A model generated the notes under the pieces. It made no database searches, was not told where the DNA came from, and was given only the letters and a program-made list of their open reading frames with translations. From Tenebrio molitor (Eukaryota; Arthropoda; Insecta; Coleoptera; Tenebrionidae): a DNA stretch of 64,000 bases. Each line of letters opens with the position of its first letter. Position 1 is the first letter of the stretch. Positions 1-13,351 of the stretch are shown piece after piece. Both the position numbers and the translations under genes were made by a program. The stretch spans positions 11,470,001-11,534,000 of the forward strand of contig NC_091047.1 in assembly GCF_963966145.1 (NCBI RefSeq). Direction: 5' to 3'.

Positions 1-804
1 TGAGTTTGACAATCCACATCGGAAACGTTTTTACTATATTTCACGAACAGATTTACTTCAAAATTGCCTGTGGTGTAATTCAAGTTCTCTCCCTCCAGCT
101 TCCATGCACTGAACACTGAACTTGAAAGTTAGCGATGTTGTAAGGCCAGCATTATTGCCAACGCAATGAAACAAACAGATAATTTAAATTGTTTTAAATT
201 AAGCATTATACGAGTATGTATTTAATTTTTAATATCTATAAAACAAATTATAAATCAATAGAATAATAAATTGCTGGTAGCACAATAAATGCGCTGTCTC
301 AATGCCAGCCATCTTTATTGTTCTTTTAAAATTATTATTCAACTAATATGACGTTAGCAAAAGTTCGTAATTGAAGCTATTTGTTCACAAAAAAAAACGC
401 AACTAAAAAAACTCCATCTTGAGCAGGACAATTTAGTTTAAAACCTACTTTAACTGATATCTAAAACAAGAATCCTTGATTCATAATTTATTGGTATCTG
501 CTATTGGTGGTAAATAAATAAATTGGTAATTGTCATTGAAGTGTAACTTTTCTGGGATTTTGTCAAAACATAAAGGTTTAAGATAACACACAAGTGATGT
601 ATCCAGGGTTTGTTGCCAAGGAAATACAAAAATATTTCACATATTCAAAGCTACATTACTAGTAACTAAACAGCAACATACCGAATAGATAAAACTTGCT
701 ATCAGTTAAAAGTTGAACCGCAATTTATTATTTTTTTTATTACATATCTAAATGAAAGTGGATTTTTTTTACCATTACCATCGTTCGCAATGGTTTTAAA
801 TATA

Positions 805-1165
805 TACAAGTGTCCCAAAACTGCCTCCCCAGAGAAAAAGAGAGTATTTGGGTAAACGTGATAATCTGAATTTTAAAGAAAAAAGTCCTATCTCAAAAGA
901 TAATCGAGAAAAAACATCCTAAACTTGACCAATCAGAGTTGAGCGCACCATCAAGATAGGATGACCGCAACTTTCCGTTGCCGGGATTTCGAATTTCAAA
1001 TTTTGTTGCGATATCAATAATTATTTTTAACTGTCCCATTCTTTAACTTTATAATTCGGTTATGTGAGCTGCAGGAAAATTTATTTTAGTCATCTTGGAG
1101 TCTCTTTTGCTGTCGACACATACATACCTCTTTTCTATGGTGAGGCAGTTCTGGAACAGGCTGTA
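805..1165. mobile_element. 361-bp MITE, internal deletion derivative of the 46565-48284 transposon
   Basis: Ends: TACAAGTGTCCCAAAACTGC and, reversed, TACAGCCTGTTCCAGAACTG. The subterminal text (CTCCCCAGAGAAAAAG, AAAAGTCCTATCTCAAA, TTGACCAATCAGAGTTGAGC, and the far-end CAGGAAAATTTATTTTAGTC) also occurs at both ends of the 1.7-kb element at 46565-48284. The transposase region is missing here. Confidence 0.85.
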
Positions 1166-1351
1166 TACATAACTAGAAAAAATATATAGCTCTTAAAGTA
1201 AACAACTGTGGCTCGAGATTTTTTATATAAAGCTTTAAACTACAGTGGAGTCCGGATATAGTGAACTTGAAAAATGCATGAAAACTGGTTCACTATATCC
1301 GAGGTTCACTAAAAACGAAAATAAAATTTATCATGTTGATTATAGGTTTAA

Positions 1352-1594
1352 CGTACAGTTGGTTGCGAAAAAAACGGGAAAAGAATTTTTTTCTAATGTA
1401 AATTTGGTTTTGTCCATTTGTCAATTAACTGTCTAGTTGACAATACCTATCAAATAATTTTTAAAAATGTTATTGAATTTTCACCATAATTCTAACCTAT
1501 CTCTTGTAAGAAGGTTTCACGCGATAACAAAATTGTAAAAATGTGTCAATTTTATTCTGACAGTTCCCGTTTTTTTTGCAACCAACTGTACAGG
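1352..1594. mobile_element. nested inverted-repeat MITE
   Basis: GTACAGTTGGTTGCGAAAAA at the left is matched, reversed, by CTGTACAGTTGGTTGCAAAA at the right. Arms are about 32 bp around a non-coding core, inside the pogo-like element. Confidence 0.7.
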
Positions 1595-1650
1595 GTGTTT
1601 TTGAAATGCGTGTACAAATTTTCACCACGAGCTACTGGCTTGGAAAAAAT

Positions 1651-1870
1651 ATTTTTTTGTTCGACACTGTCAGAATTTGAGAATTTTCTCCTGCGTGAAC
1701 GGATTTTGATAAATGTGACAACTTGTCAAAACAAAACGTCAAGCTAATTTTAAAGATTTTAAGCGATTTTGAGGCTTAAAGTGTCTCGTCGAACAAAAAA
1801 ACGTTGTATTCAACTCGTTCTTGTATAAATTGGGCTTTTTTTGCGTTTTAAACTGGCCCACGCGATGAGA
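1651..1870 (+). repeat. family C double-hairpin repeat, copy 1 (partial)
   Basis: Shares GTTCGACACTGTCAGAATTT and GAATTTTCTCCTG, the CTTGTCAAAAC stretch and TCGTCGAACAAAAAAACGTT with copies at 33545, 41927 and 45676. The distal palindrome is incomplete here. Confidence 0.85.
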
Positions 1871-2274
1871 TACGCATAAGCACGTACGTTACAGTCGGGG
1901 AATTATCCGGGGAACCCCCGGAAAGTTCACTATAAACGAAAATTTTAAACCTTAAGTTTATAAAATTCGGTTCACTTTATCCGGAAGTTCATTATAAGCA
2001 GGTTCATTGTAACCGGACAAAAAATGTATTAGTCTTATGGGAAAACATTCGGATACCTAAAGTAGCGTTCACTATAGCCGGAAGTTCACTAAAAGCGGGT
2101 TCATTATATCCGGAGTCTACTGTATACGGAATCAATTGGTTATGAATACGAAAAATCTAAACTTAAAATAATCTGAATCTACTTTTTTAAGGGCTACAAG
2201 AATAGATGAACTGAAATTACTTTATGGTTATATTCTTTAAAAAAATATACTTTGCCTGTTTTACCTCGGTTTTT

Positions 2275-2527
2275 CTAGGTATGCACTTTCTTTGCAATTT
2301 CTACAGGGTCATTAAATGATTGTCCCATCGCAGTAGGCGTGGGTGACGTAATTGAATGTGCCGCAAGCCTCATAACATGAGTGAGACTAGTATTGCGGAT
2401 AGGTGGCGCTATAGGCGATAGTGGAATCTGTCTACTAGTTTGTCTAACGTTGCGAGGCTGGCGGCACATCCAAAATTTGTGTGGATTTTTAATGCCAACT
2501 GCGATGGTACAATCATTTGTAATGACT
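2275..2527 (-). CDS. candidate 3' exon of an unidentified minus-strand gene
   Basis: A TTTTCTTATACAG acceptor precedes an 83-codon open stretch with unusually balanced codon use for this AT-rich region. It reads VITNDCTIAVGIKNPHKFWM, then CRQPRNVRQTSRQIPLSPI, and ends EIAKKVHT plus TAG at 2275-2277. A GAG|GTAAAA donor lies just after the stop (exon end 2265). I do not recognise the family and found no convincing upstream partner exon. A chance frame or an old transposon exon are alternatives. Confidence 0.35.
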
Positions 2528-3175
2528 CTGTATAAGAAAAGTATGTTTTAAAAATGATCACTAAGCAATTTCAATCAACCATTCAATGGAAAAAGATCAA
2601 CTTCCAACAACAATCAAAAATTGTCATCACTAGGCGAACTGTTTTTTGTCAACCGTCAACTGTGTTTTTCTCAATACAACTATGTGAATCAAATAGAGAA
2701 TATAAATTTTTCAATTATACCAGAAAGCAACCAGTGAAAAGTACTTAGTATTATTTAGTACTTGTATTGTTATTTTTTCAAGTAATTTTAATGTAAATCA
2801 CCTGGGAACACATTGAAAAGAAACCCATAGACTGACATAATTAGGTAATAAACTGCCGTAATGTATTCATAGTTTCTTTTATGATCCTGAACAAAACGAA
2901 AAACAGCTCCCCAACATCAACTGGAACAAAACAATCACACTGGCGGTCTCTTTAACTTGACCAATTTGTTGGGAAGCCATAACAGCCAACTAAGCGAATA
3001 CCTGTTACAATTTTATTACTTTATTTACAAATGAAATAATGCTGCGATACATCCTCATAAAATTTCAATCAAAAGAAACTGGTATTTCCGGAATCCCTCC
3101 GGAGGGTCTAGGCGGACCAACGAAAATATCGGCTAGCGAACAGTTCAAAAATTTTCATTTATAAATACCACGAGT

Positions 3176-3330
3176 AGTCCAAATTATGTCGATTATTTTT
3201 CAAACTGGTCACGAATTATCAATTGTGCTTGGGAATGAATCCACGAGTGCGTCAGTACGAGTGAGATTCGTAAGCACAATTGAATGAGTGAAACCAGTTT
3301 GAAAAATAGTCTACATAATTTGGACTAAGA
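3176..3330. mobile_element. small palindromic MITE
   Basis: AGTCCAAATTATGTCGATTA at the left and its near-complement ending at 3330 form arms of about 33 bp. An internal hairpin follows (CAATTGTGCTTGGGAATGAA against the GTAAGCACAATTG side). Confidence 0.75.
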
Positions 3331-6328
3331 GTTGTATTCGGAGGACTATTCCATGAACCAACTTTGGCAATTTGGCAGCAAATCGGAAGAAGAAATTAAC
3401 GCAGAAATCGAAGAAAATGTTTCCAACAACACAAAAAAGACACGCGAGTCCATTTGGAAGCAGTTCACAAGGCTGCATTCATTTGTTAAAAATTATCGCT
3501 GGGATCACTAGTGGTATTACCGATACAATTTCCACGAGTGGGAATATTCGGTCCAATTTTTTGAAACCATGGTAACAAATGTGTAAAATTGTGTTTTTAT
3601 TGGTCCATTTTTAACAAATGACAGGTGAATTGAATGGTCTGCGAAATATGTACATATATCGAATTGTGAATGAAATTAACTTGTAAAAAGTAATTAGAAT
3701 CAAATTTATTTAGACATTTGGAATTTCTTGGTATTCATTTTTCGGAGGATAGAACATGATGGAAGGAATAGGTGGAGTAGATTTTCTTTCCAACGACATC
3801 AATGTAGGTCGTTATTGAACACCAAATGTAGTGTTTTAGGTTACAACGCTGAAAATTTGGAATTTTTCCAATCCAACGAGAGGATAACCACCCTGTATTG
3901 AAACTTGCTCCTTTATATCACTTTTTATTTCTCTTTTCTTGCAAATGGTTTATGCTACTGTGCAGTACTTAATTGTCGTTTTTACGGAACACCTGTAAGG
4001 TGGCACCATTACTGCGGTGTAAAAAGTTCATTAAAAAGACAATACATATACAATAGATCTTGTTATTGCTAACGTAATGGAAGTCAGTTACCGGATTCCA
4101 TCCACCCTACCGTGAAAACGCAGTGTACGAAATAGGAAATTTTATGTGTGGTCACTTAGAGCACCTTTATTCAAAGCGAACAATGAAGCGAATAAATAAA
4201 AGGTGTTTAGGAACGGTCGAATATTCGGTGAGCAATTTTCGCTTTTGAACCAAGTCTAGGCATTACATAATACATAAAAGTGGCTATAAATATATTTTAC
4301 AATTTCGTCAAGTGCGATATAACTTTGGTATGAATAAGGTATGGAGTTATAAAGCTGAGCCACATCTTGCTTATTGAATCGAATTTTATAACGACTGGTT
4401 TATATGGCGGATTCGGAATTAATACCCGCCTAAGGCGAGCACACACGTTTCAGGGAAGTTTAATTAGGGTAATAAAATAAGCTTTTGGCACCAGTGATTT
4501 TACAAACTGTCCCTAGAATTGTTTGAATAACCTCCGAATGATTGCAACGAAAATAAAACCGTAAGCGTGGTCTTCTCAGATGGTTTAGTGTTTGACGCTC
4601 AGTGATCCATTCACCAAATCGTCCTTGAAAAAGGGCTACACCATACAGATTCAAATTTCTCTTGTTCTCTACACTAATAATCCCTTTCAGAACTAAATTT
4701 AAACGTGAATGTTACACTTTCAAATCCGCCAGTTTAACTGCTGAGTTTTGACCAAGTCGTCCAAAATATTTCTGATGAAGTTGTTAGCGAGGAAAATATG
4801 TCCTTTGGTATGTCCTTTGGTACCTTAAAGATTTTAATGGGCATGTTTAATTATGTATGCCTGTTGTTCTTTGGCGCGTTTCAATCTGGTTTGTCCAGTC
4901 TATTTTTTAAGCATATTATCCGATGTTTAATGTCAGTAACAAATTACGCAAAAGTAGTGGCACTTAAGCACTTTTCAATTTTTAATGGCCAAAAAAATGT
5001 TTTAAATTTACGAAGAAGGTAATTTAATAGTTAATTAAAACATAATCAGTTCGGAAACTTTAAAGCTTATAAAACCCTATTAGCCATTTTATTTGCCTAT
5101 AAAGCAAAATCTGATAAGGAGCCGACTGTTTTGATAATTTGTTATATAGAATTTTCAGAGGTAGTTTTTATGATGGTACTTCTTTATGTATTTTCTGTTT
5201 TATTATTCTTAATATCAATCGTTGCTAATGCAAAATAATACCATCTATAAACTAATACGGTCATAAAAGTAACAAGTGAATCATTTCTCTAATTAATAAT
5301 TAATTACACTTAATACACTATTAAATGAATGAATGAAATATGAAACTTTAACTGATTTTATATTAAATTACTTTGTTAAAGTGAGTACTTATTTATTATC
5401 TCTGGAAAAATTATAACACAAACAATTTTGTACATCAAATTTTGATATCCTTTTTTAATGTTTAAGTAACAAAACAAATATATTCTGTGTGACAAAAAAA
5501 ATGTATATACATATAGTAAATTCAAAAAACTCCTAGACTGTCAAAATTAAATTTTAAATAAAATGCTTGTTTTGACTGTACATACTTGGGTATAAAAAAA
5601 TTTCGCTAGAGTTTACCGACATCAAAATCTAGTTACAGAATATATTTAGGTTATGTTTTCACTTTTAATTATTGAACTAAAAATGTTTTCAATCATTCAT
5701 TGCTTCGAACACTTGAAGTGAAATGCAGCAACTAAATGAATGAATGAATCGGAAGAAAATTATTTAACATTTGATTAACACTCATCTGCAAAATTTTGAT
5801 TTGTGAATCACAAGAACGAACACCAATTATTAGTTAACAATACTGGAGCGGCTCCTCATAATAATTTCTTATGGCCCCCTTCTCTCGCGCCAATAGAACC
5901 ACCCTAGTTCGTTTTGAACTTTCCTTTTTAACCTTTTTACAAAATACACTTAAAAAATTTTGCAATTTATTTGACAATGTCAATTTAAACAAATGAATAG
6001 TTTGAAAAATAAAAAAATCATAGATGACAACTAGGCATTATGAAAATACTCGTAACTAATGATTTAACCAACTAACAACTGCAATTTTGATGTTTTTTGA
6101 ATAGACTTCATGTATTTTAATTCCTAAACAGCGTTTGGCCGTTTTGGTAAACTTCTTCCTGAAGAAAATTAAATCTCAAGGAAACATTTATTTATGAGAT
6201 CGAACATGGATTATTCAATAAATATTTAATACATTTTTCTGTAATATGTTTAGTTTAATCAATCAGATCGCTGCATTTGAAAGTCAATATTACTATACTA
6301 GTGCAATATTCCATAACTGAAACATTGT
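3331..6328. other. unassigned AT-rich DNA
   Basis: I see no convincing gene or bounded repeat. There are short duplications (for example ATGTCCTTTGGT twice near 4800) and AATGAATGAATGAA stretches near 5320 and 5735. Confidence 0.5.
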
Positions 6329-6513
6329 ATCTGGTGTTCATTTACATTTCAGTCAAAGTGTGTGTTGAAGAGTCGATTGTGAACGAACTACGGATTAGGG
6401 ATCACGGATAAGCCGTTTAAATCTTACCGTTGTTTGTGTTTTTACACAAGTGGTGCGTCACAATCGACTCTTCAAAGTCAACTTTGACCGGAAATTTAAA
6501 TGAACACCAGATG
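6329..6513. mobile_element. family B MITE, copy 1
   Basis: Ends ATCTGGTGTTCATTTACATT and, reversed, ATCTGGTGTTCATTTAAATT. Inside each end is TTGAAGAGTCGATTGTGA or its complement. A related ~200-bp unit occurs at 14940, 31256 and 63827. Confidence 0.85.
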
Positions 6514-7830
6514 TTAATTACCGCTGTTATTTGCTTATCATGGATTGAATTTTTTGGCAGCAATCCGATGGATTACATTTTTTGAAAGTAAAATAGTCTA
6601 AAGATATATCTAAAATTCGTTATCTGAACTGCACTGGTAATTGTTTAATAATTTTACTGCCGCATTCCGTAAGGAAATGGAGATTTGGTGAAACATTGTC
6701 TGAGATAACGTGTAATTGTCATTGTTCTATGTTTAAAACGTAAACAAAAATGGTTTTCGCATAGGTCTGTGTCTGTCACTCAGTGGAATTTTCATTCGTT
6801 CACAACTCACAAAAATGCACCTAATTTTCATTTTATAAAATGTTTTCTCTTGATTTTAGTACCTATAGGATCAGTGGTTTTGACAATACATATCTGCAAT
6901 TTTATACAATTGCTTCGTCCACGATACCTTTTGTTAAAATACACCGTTTTGAACGTCCCTTAGTGTAAAATATTTGTCCTTGTCCTATTAGTAAGGACCC
7001 AAGGCATATTAACTGTGGTGCAAATTGGATCAATTATTTCGAAAATGTGCGCAATTTTGCAGAAATTGGGTGTCAAAATAAAAATGTGGTCAAGACTGCG
7101 GTGACACAAATTCTGTTTTTATTTCCCTTGTGTGGTAACTTATGAAATCATGTACCTACTTGTTATCACATGTGTTACTGTCGTCAATATTAACTTCCAA
7201 CTTGTGTTGTTGTTTTTTTTTTTCATTTTTTACTTTATTTTTAATTAAAACAAACAGTCCGTTTTTTTAAAATAACAAGCAAACAATGTAAACGATTCAA
7301 CTGAGCAAAAGATATTTATGACACAAAGTTGTTTTCTCGAAGGAAACAAGACTAACGGTGAGTGATCATTGTAATGGTTTGTCACTTGGTTGAGTGCACA
7401 GATTTATTGCGCATGTTATACAATTTTATATAACATGCATTCCTAAAATTGTTCAAGATACAGTTAACTAGATTTACATGATACTTACATGATATAGCGT
7501 TCTGACAAATTCTACTTAAATTTTTCCCATTAAAAATTATGTTGAAAATTGATCTTAGGATATGGAACAATGGAAATTATGTATCGTTCTTCATACTGAT
7601 ATTTGAAATAAGAGTTTATTATTAAAAATAAGAACACACTTTATTTTGTTAAATTGTAGCGATATGTATTGCACAAATAACACGAATTGGAGAATATAAA
7701 ATTCATGTAAACACGCATGTAGCCGTCATTCAACTTAAACAGAAATGCCTACTAAGAACTTGAAAGTTCAATTAACGCCAAAAAGTAAGCTGTAAAAGCT
7801 GCTGTTTCTAGGTATATTTTTAAAACATTA

Positions 7831-8270
7831 GGGGCCAGTTTACAGAAGCGAAATTAAATTAATCGTAATCAAAAGCGAGATTAACTGAACACGTGATCAG
7901 ATTGAACCAATCGAAGTTTCTGATTCATGGGTTAATCGCGCATTAAAATCTAATTTGAATTAAATATTTAATTCTCTTTTTATAAACTCGCATCAAATTT
8001 TAATTTTATTAGCAACTAAAATTAATTGTATTAAAGTACTCAAAGGACATAATTTTAAATGCCATAATTAAAAATATCAATCGGAGAAGACCGACTAGAT
8101 GACAAATTTTCTTGATCGTATAATAAATACTTTTGTGGATCATAAGTGATTTCTATAATTATTATTATATATTTTTGCCATGTAATTGCTGTGATCAATT
8201 TCAAAAAATCGTTAGGCTCTTTATTAATTAATATATGTATATCTATTTGATGTTCATAAAAACTGGACCC
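7831..8270. mobile_element. possible PIF/Harbinger-like MITE
   Basis: GGGGCCAGTTTACAGAA and, reversed, GGGTCCAGTTTTTATGAA form weak terminal inverted repeats of the GGGCC..GTTT type. The interior is non-coding and AT-rich. The match is imperfect. Confidence 0.3.
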
Positions 8271-9368
8271 ATGAGCAGTTCATTAAATTTTACCTCTACA
8301 ATGGCACTCCGCTTTGCGGTGATTCGCTGGAGCCGTTCAATAGTTACTGGAGCCCTGAGGGTACAAACTGCCAGTCAAATATTATATTCAATTTGTAACT
8401 GATGTGTAATTGCTTAACAATTTTCTTGGCCACCCTGAAGATCAAGACTTTCTCCAAACCCGTATTTCTGCATAAATATGTAGTTTATCTTCTCCCCAAC
8501 ACCACTCCATTCATACAACTAGTGGATTTGATTGAAATTTTTAAACCATGAAACGTGTGCAATCTTGAGACACTTGGGTGAAACTGTTTTGTTAAAAGTC
8601 GCAGTGAAGAAACTGCGTAAGGTAAAACGTATAACTTTGTAATTAAAAGGAAAGGCTGGTCGAGAAGGGAACTGATCCGACATCTACCGAAAAACCTGAT
8701 TCTGTAAAAATAAATCTTTCAAAGAAGAAAATGAAGAAACTAGAACTTGTGGTAGGCGGAGAAAACAATTCATTCCATTTTTTTTTCATAAATTGAAATA
8801 TGATTTTTAAAACTTCCATGAAAAGAATCTACATAAATAAAATAAAGCGTCAATTCCAAATAAGTAAAATAAATTGTTTTTCGTGCCTCCGATCAGAATT
8901 CGGTAGTTTGAAGATCTCGAAATCGTCCAGAAACACATGCGTTGCCGGCCTAGTCCGGCAAAAGGTAGGGATTTTGAGTTGTCATCGGTTTCGGTTGGCA
9001 TGTGTGTTATCAGGATTCTGTCAAGCGTCAATGTTAATTCTGTGAATGACTCGTTGAAAATGTTTTTCTATTTATAATAACGTACAAACTACAAAGAAGC
9101 AATCTTTAACCAAAATTAATTAATTAAAATTACGTTTTGAGCCACTTCTTGAATATAGGCTGGTGTATCCATTACACCAAATGTCAAAAACAAAACAAAT
9201 TAATTAAATTTAATAAAGTCAGAAAACAAAAGCGATGTTGATTTTAAAATTTAAATGTTTAAAATTTAAGTGTTGCCAACACAAAAAAGTCCCTAATACC
9301 AATTATTAAAACAAGTGCTTTAACTTCCATTTAACAAAAATCCGCAGAAATCGGCACAAAAAATTTTG
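8271..9368. other. unassigned DNA
   Basis: No gene recognised. Overlapping short frames on both strands around 8800-9045 are GC-richer than the surroundings but resemble nothing known to me. Confidence 0.4.
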
Positions 9369-9480
9369 TGTATCACACGTCCAGAAACTATTTTGCGAGC
9401 ATTCGTACTTGCAATACTCGTCTATCGACTCGTACTGCAAACCGTACTCATGCTCGCAAACGTGCAGTTTCTGTGATACA
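9369..9480. mobile_element. 112-bp palindromic MITE
   Basis: TGTATCACACGTCCAGAAAC at the left is matched by GTTTCTGTGATACA at the right. TTTTGCGAGCAT pairs with ATGCTCGCAAA, so nearly the whole unit folds on itself. Confidence 0.75.
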
Positions 9481-10112
9481 AATAACTATTATGTTACTCT
9501 CCACTAGTCCACTACATAAGACTCTCATAGATAATAAGATAATTGAAGATCACCAACAATCAACAATAGATTAGACAATTTTGGAAGCATTGAAGCATTA
9601 TGAACGCCGAAAATGATACCAGAGCAGTCTGGAATGAGGTTAGTCTCAGTGCATGATCTATGAAGGAGGAATGGAAGACTTGAATGAATATATTTCCTCC
9701 ATACAAATGCATAATCATCTCATTTAGGACTGGTTCGCTTAGTTTTCAATTTACTGTATTTGGTCTCTCGTTGATGCCATTGATGTTTTGCTTCTTCTAA
9801 ATAGGATTTAAATGAATTATGGAATCACATGTTTAACGTTTAAGTTAGAAGTTTCACAAATACAGGCTATTACGGATGTTGGATCAACTCACCATAAATT
9901 TTACTATAGCAATTAATCATTATTACACCTCATAATATCATCTACATTAAACTACGACTAGATACATACGATTAATTAACTTATTTATGTACCATAAATT
10001 AGTTACGTGCATGGCAAAATCTTCAGCAAAAAGCAACGACATAATTTTACAACTACAAATGAAAAAATATTTCATACGACCGAACTGTATTTTATTTACT
10101 CGTTTATTACTA

Positions 10113-10563
10113 TACAGTGTATTTCATAAGTGATAATAAGCCCGACGAAATTGAAAATGCAACCCACAATACATTTCCAAAGTTGACGTGTATATTTTAA
10201 ATATCGCATTGTTTTAAAATGAAATAATGAATCCATGATATCTTTGTTTCCAATAATTTCATTTGTCACAACCGATATTTACGAAAAAGTTGCAATTCGA
10301 ACAATGAGAAACAGACATGATCCTGATTTATGGCAAATATAATAAAAATGCTTCTGCTGTTGCGCGTTTATGCAGACAATTAACATTTTCCCAAAAACTC
10401 TTCGTTTTTTCACAATTTATTTAACCAAGGGAATAACGTTTATGTCAAAATTTACGAAACTGCACTGCAATCAAAAAACCAAATATCCACGTTAACTTTG
10501 CAAATGTATTGTGGGTTGCATTTCCGATTCCATCGGGCTCATTACCACTGGTGAAATACCCTA
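10113..10563 (+). mobile_element. mariner/IS630-like MITE with a transposase N-terminal relic
   Basis: Terminal inverted repeats of about 75 bp contain AAATGCAACCCACAATACAT on each side. At 10317 the plus strand reads MILIYGKYNKNASAVARLCR, the typical start of the helix-turn-helix of insect IS630/mariner-type transposases. The frame then breaks down and the catalytic region is absent. Confidence 0.8.
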
Positions 10564-11091
10564 TATTTCTAATAATGAAACCGTATTCCGCCATTTTCTT
10601 TTATGTTTTCTTAATTTATTTGACCGATGCATTGCCAAAGGCTGACCAGATTACAAATTTTCTTATTTAATTACACAATATTCAAATAATGAGTATCGCG
10701 TGACAATTGTTATTAAGATGAGAACGGTTTACTCCATTTTTTTTTTTTTTTAATTAATTCCATATTACAAGGAAACATTTGCACCAAAGGGATCGCCTTC
10801 GCAAAGAACTCACGGCATAGGCGGAAGATTTAGATAACATATAAATAACATGCAAAATATTAGATGCTAATGCTAATAACTAATTAGGTGCTAATTTATG
10901 TTATTTATTTGTTCGATGTACATCGTGCACAAATAAACTTTATTTTGAACAGTTTATCAATTCCATTTTGTTCAATGGAACGATTTGATCCTGTAAAATT
11001 GGTAATATCCAATAATCACCTTGGAAAATATCTCAAATAACTTAAATATCTATTTCTCGTGTTGTCAAGCTATTTTACATGGTAGCAAATG

Positions 11092-11853
11092 TACAGGGTG
11101 ATTCAGGTTTTACCGCCCGAGCGGAAACACACACTTCTAATCGATTTAAAATTCTCAAAACATTCAGGAATGATTGTGTAACGTTGTAGAATATTCTGTA
11201 AAAATTTCAAATTTTTTAATGAAACGAGTAAATATTTCGTTTTACTTCAATAACCGCTGGATTAATTAATTTACATAATTTTTCACTGAGACTCCTCTCA
11301 AACATTTAGTACAAATTTGATGTCATTGAAATCATGAAAGCATCACCGGTTTTTGAAATAAATGGAATTCGATATTAGTGCAAACTTTAGCTATGATTTA
11401 TTATTAAATTGGGTGGTCACTTTCACAATAGAAGTTGACATGGGTTATTTATGGTACCTTTAAAGGGACTAAAGAATTACTGGAAAAGTTCTCAACAGAT
11501 GTTTCCCAACAATGAAGTATTTATTTATGACACTGTAGTCGTAAATTTTGATCATTTTTCGGTGTTAATATTAAAATTGGAATAATTCAAAAACGAATCA
11601 ATTTCTTTTGATGCGAATTTCATAAATATGTTCTTTGAATTAATTGGGAATTATGAGCGTGCAAGGATTTTTTCTTTAAATTTGGTCAAAATCAAGTTTT
11701 AAATTTTATGGCTCTGATTGAAGTGATACGGGAAAATTAATTGCACACGTTTAAAGCCTTATATGAAGGGAATATAACCCTAAAGTTTTGTAATTTTTAC
11801 TAATTTTTTAATAGGGTTAATCGTGCGAGCGGTAAAACTTGAATCACCCTGTA
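11092..11853. mobile_element. 762-bp TIR element
   Basis: TACAGGGTGATTCAGGTTTT and, reversed, TACAGGGTGATTCAAGTTTT, both followed by ACCGC.CG. The interior is AT-rich without a recognisable protein. Confidence 0.85.
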
Positions 11854-13240
11854 TAGCGACTTTACTTAAGGGTTCCGCCTTCACATTCAGTTTCTTGGGA
11901 AGCCGCGACTACGCAAGTGGGAACGTTTCCTTGCTAGAATTTGAAAAAGCATACTTAATTTATATAACACTGATAAAGGTGAAAAGTTTTGGTTGAAGGG
12001 ATGTAACATTGACCCAGACAGTGCGAGTCTGAAGCACCTAAAAATTGTCGTCCGAGGGATCGGAGCCACAGACAGCCGCCGCGTTTTATGTGAGGTTTAA
12101 AGACCTTCCGCAGGATATAGGGTAGTGAGTAAGGATAGTGATAGGAAAACGGGATTTAAAATGAGACCTCCGCCACACGAGGAGCTGGATATACACTTTA
12201 ACTAGTATTGCGAATTTTTACCATTCGAGATCTCTTTACGACACCTTTATTCTGTAGAGGAGTGGCCATAAACTTGTTTCAAAATTTCAAAAAAACCACA
12301 ATAAATTCCGTTTAATATACACGTTCTACGACTGGAGAACGTCAGATTTTTACATGTGACAAAGCCTACACAAAACGATGTCGACAAAAACCTCCATTCG
12401 CACCGGCGATGTGTACGGCTTTATTTCGAAAGCTCGTAAAGCACAATACGAGACACGTTTAAAATATTTTTGATTACACTTTAAAACATAACGTAGGTGA
12501 AACAATTTTCATAACAAACGTATGCAAGAGTAAAATTAATATGTAGGGAACATTTTGCAGTTTTATACTTCCATACATCTCTGTATAGGGGGTCATAAAA
12601 TATAAACTAGCCCATAAAACGGCAGCAACGCCAGCAACGGCGGCATTCAGTACTATTGCTGGGCTATCCAGTTATCCTACATATCGACCGAAAAGCTTTA
12701 CTTAGGCGAACTTTCAATTTACCCCAGGACACTTTCCTGGAATTTATGGCTCTTTTCAGATTAATTGAAAAATTAAATTGATTGGGATGTTGTAAATGCA
12801 TCAGGAAAAAAATCTAAATACGTCTGTGAAATCGGTAACATCCGGAGAAATATTTTTAATACGCTTCCTTAATTGAATAATTTTGGGATACATATAGATT
12901 TCAAACATGTATCTTACTAATGACACCTGTCTTATTTTTATTTAATATAAGGTATAATTTAGCCGGCTAATTGTACCATTAGTGAGAAGATATTACAAAT
13001 TTATAGCCGTCTAAGACTGCAAAAATCTGGAATTTTCTTCTATTAAGGCATATCTATTTACCATATTTTATGAGCTCATATATTTTGACGTTGAGCATTT
13101 CCGGAAATGCTATCATAAAATTATAAGAATCACACATAATTAAACGTAACTTTAACTTGAACAGACAAATTAGGGGAATTCACACATACATTTATACCTT
13201 ACAAAGAATCCTTGAATTCCTTGAAGAATAGTAGATTACA
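11854..13240. other. unassigned DNA
   Basis: No supported gene or bounded repeat was found. Short frames here lack codon bias and splice context. Confidence 0.4.
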
Positions 13241-13351
13241 TACCGAGGTGGGAAGTGTTTCATTCCTGTCGAGAGCTAAGATGGCTTACCTAGGCGTAGC
13301 CGAGGTGAGCTAATGCTCGAGGCAGGAATGAAACACATTCCCACTGAGGTT
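13241..13351. repeat. hairpin repeat with CTCG-rich apex
   Basis: CCGAGGTGGGAAGTGTTTCA and the right arm GAAACACATTCCCACTGAGG pair. The apex includes AGGCGTAGCCGAGG. Probably the core of a degraded foldback element. Confidence 0.6.

Larger units (their letters stand above)
1241..2124. mobile_element. pogo/Tigger-like MITE with internal repeats and two nested elements
   Basis: Ends TACAGTGGAGTCCGGATATA and, reversed, TACAGTAGACTCCGGATATA sit in a TA target, as in pogo-type elements. The motif GTTCACTATATCCGG and variants recurs at both ends. Two other elements are nested: an inverted-repeat MITE (1352-1594) and a copy of the ~270-bp double-hairpin repeat (1651-1870). No transposase is seen. 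Confidence 0.75.

Noticed and set aside
2800..2990. Minus-strand segments near 2800-2990 that look like a short exon with a membrane helix
   Set aside because: Frames across the proposed junctions do not connect and no family is recognisable.
9549..9563. CCAACAATCAACA, nearly a fly dsx repeat element
   Set aside because: It is on the plus strand and more than 20 kb beyond the last dsx exon, so it cannot act as an exonic enhancer for the minus-strand gene; a single copy is likely chance.
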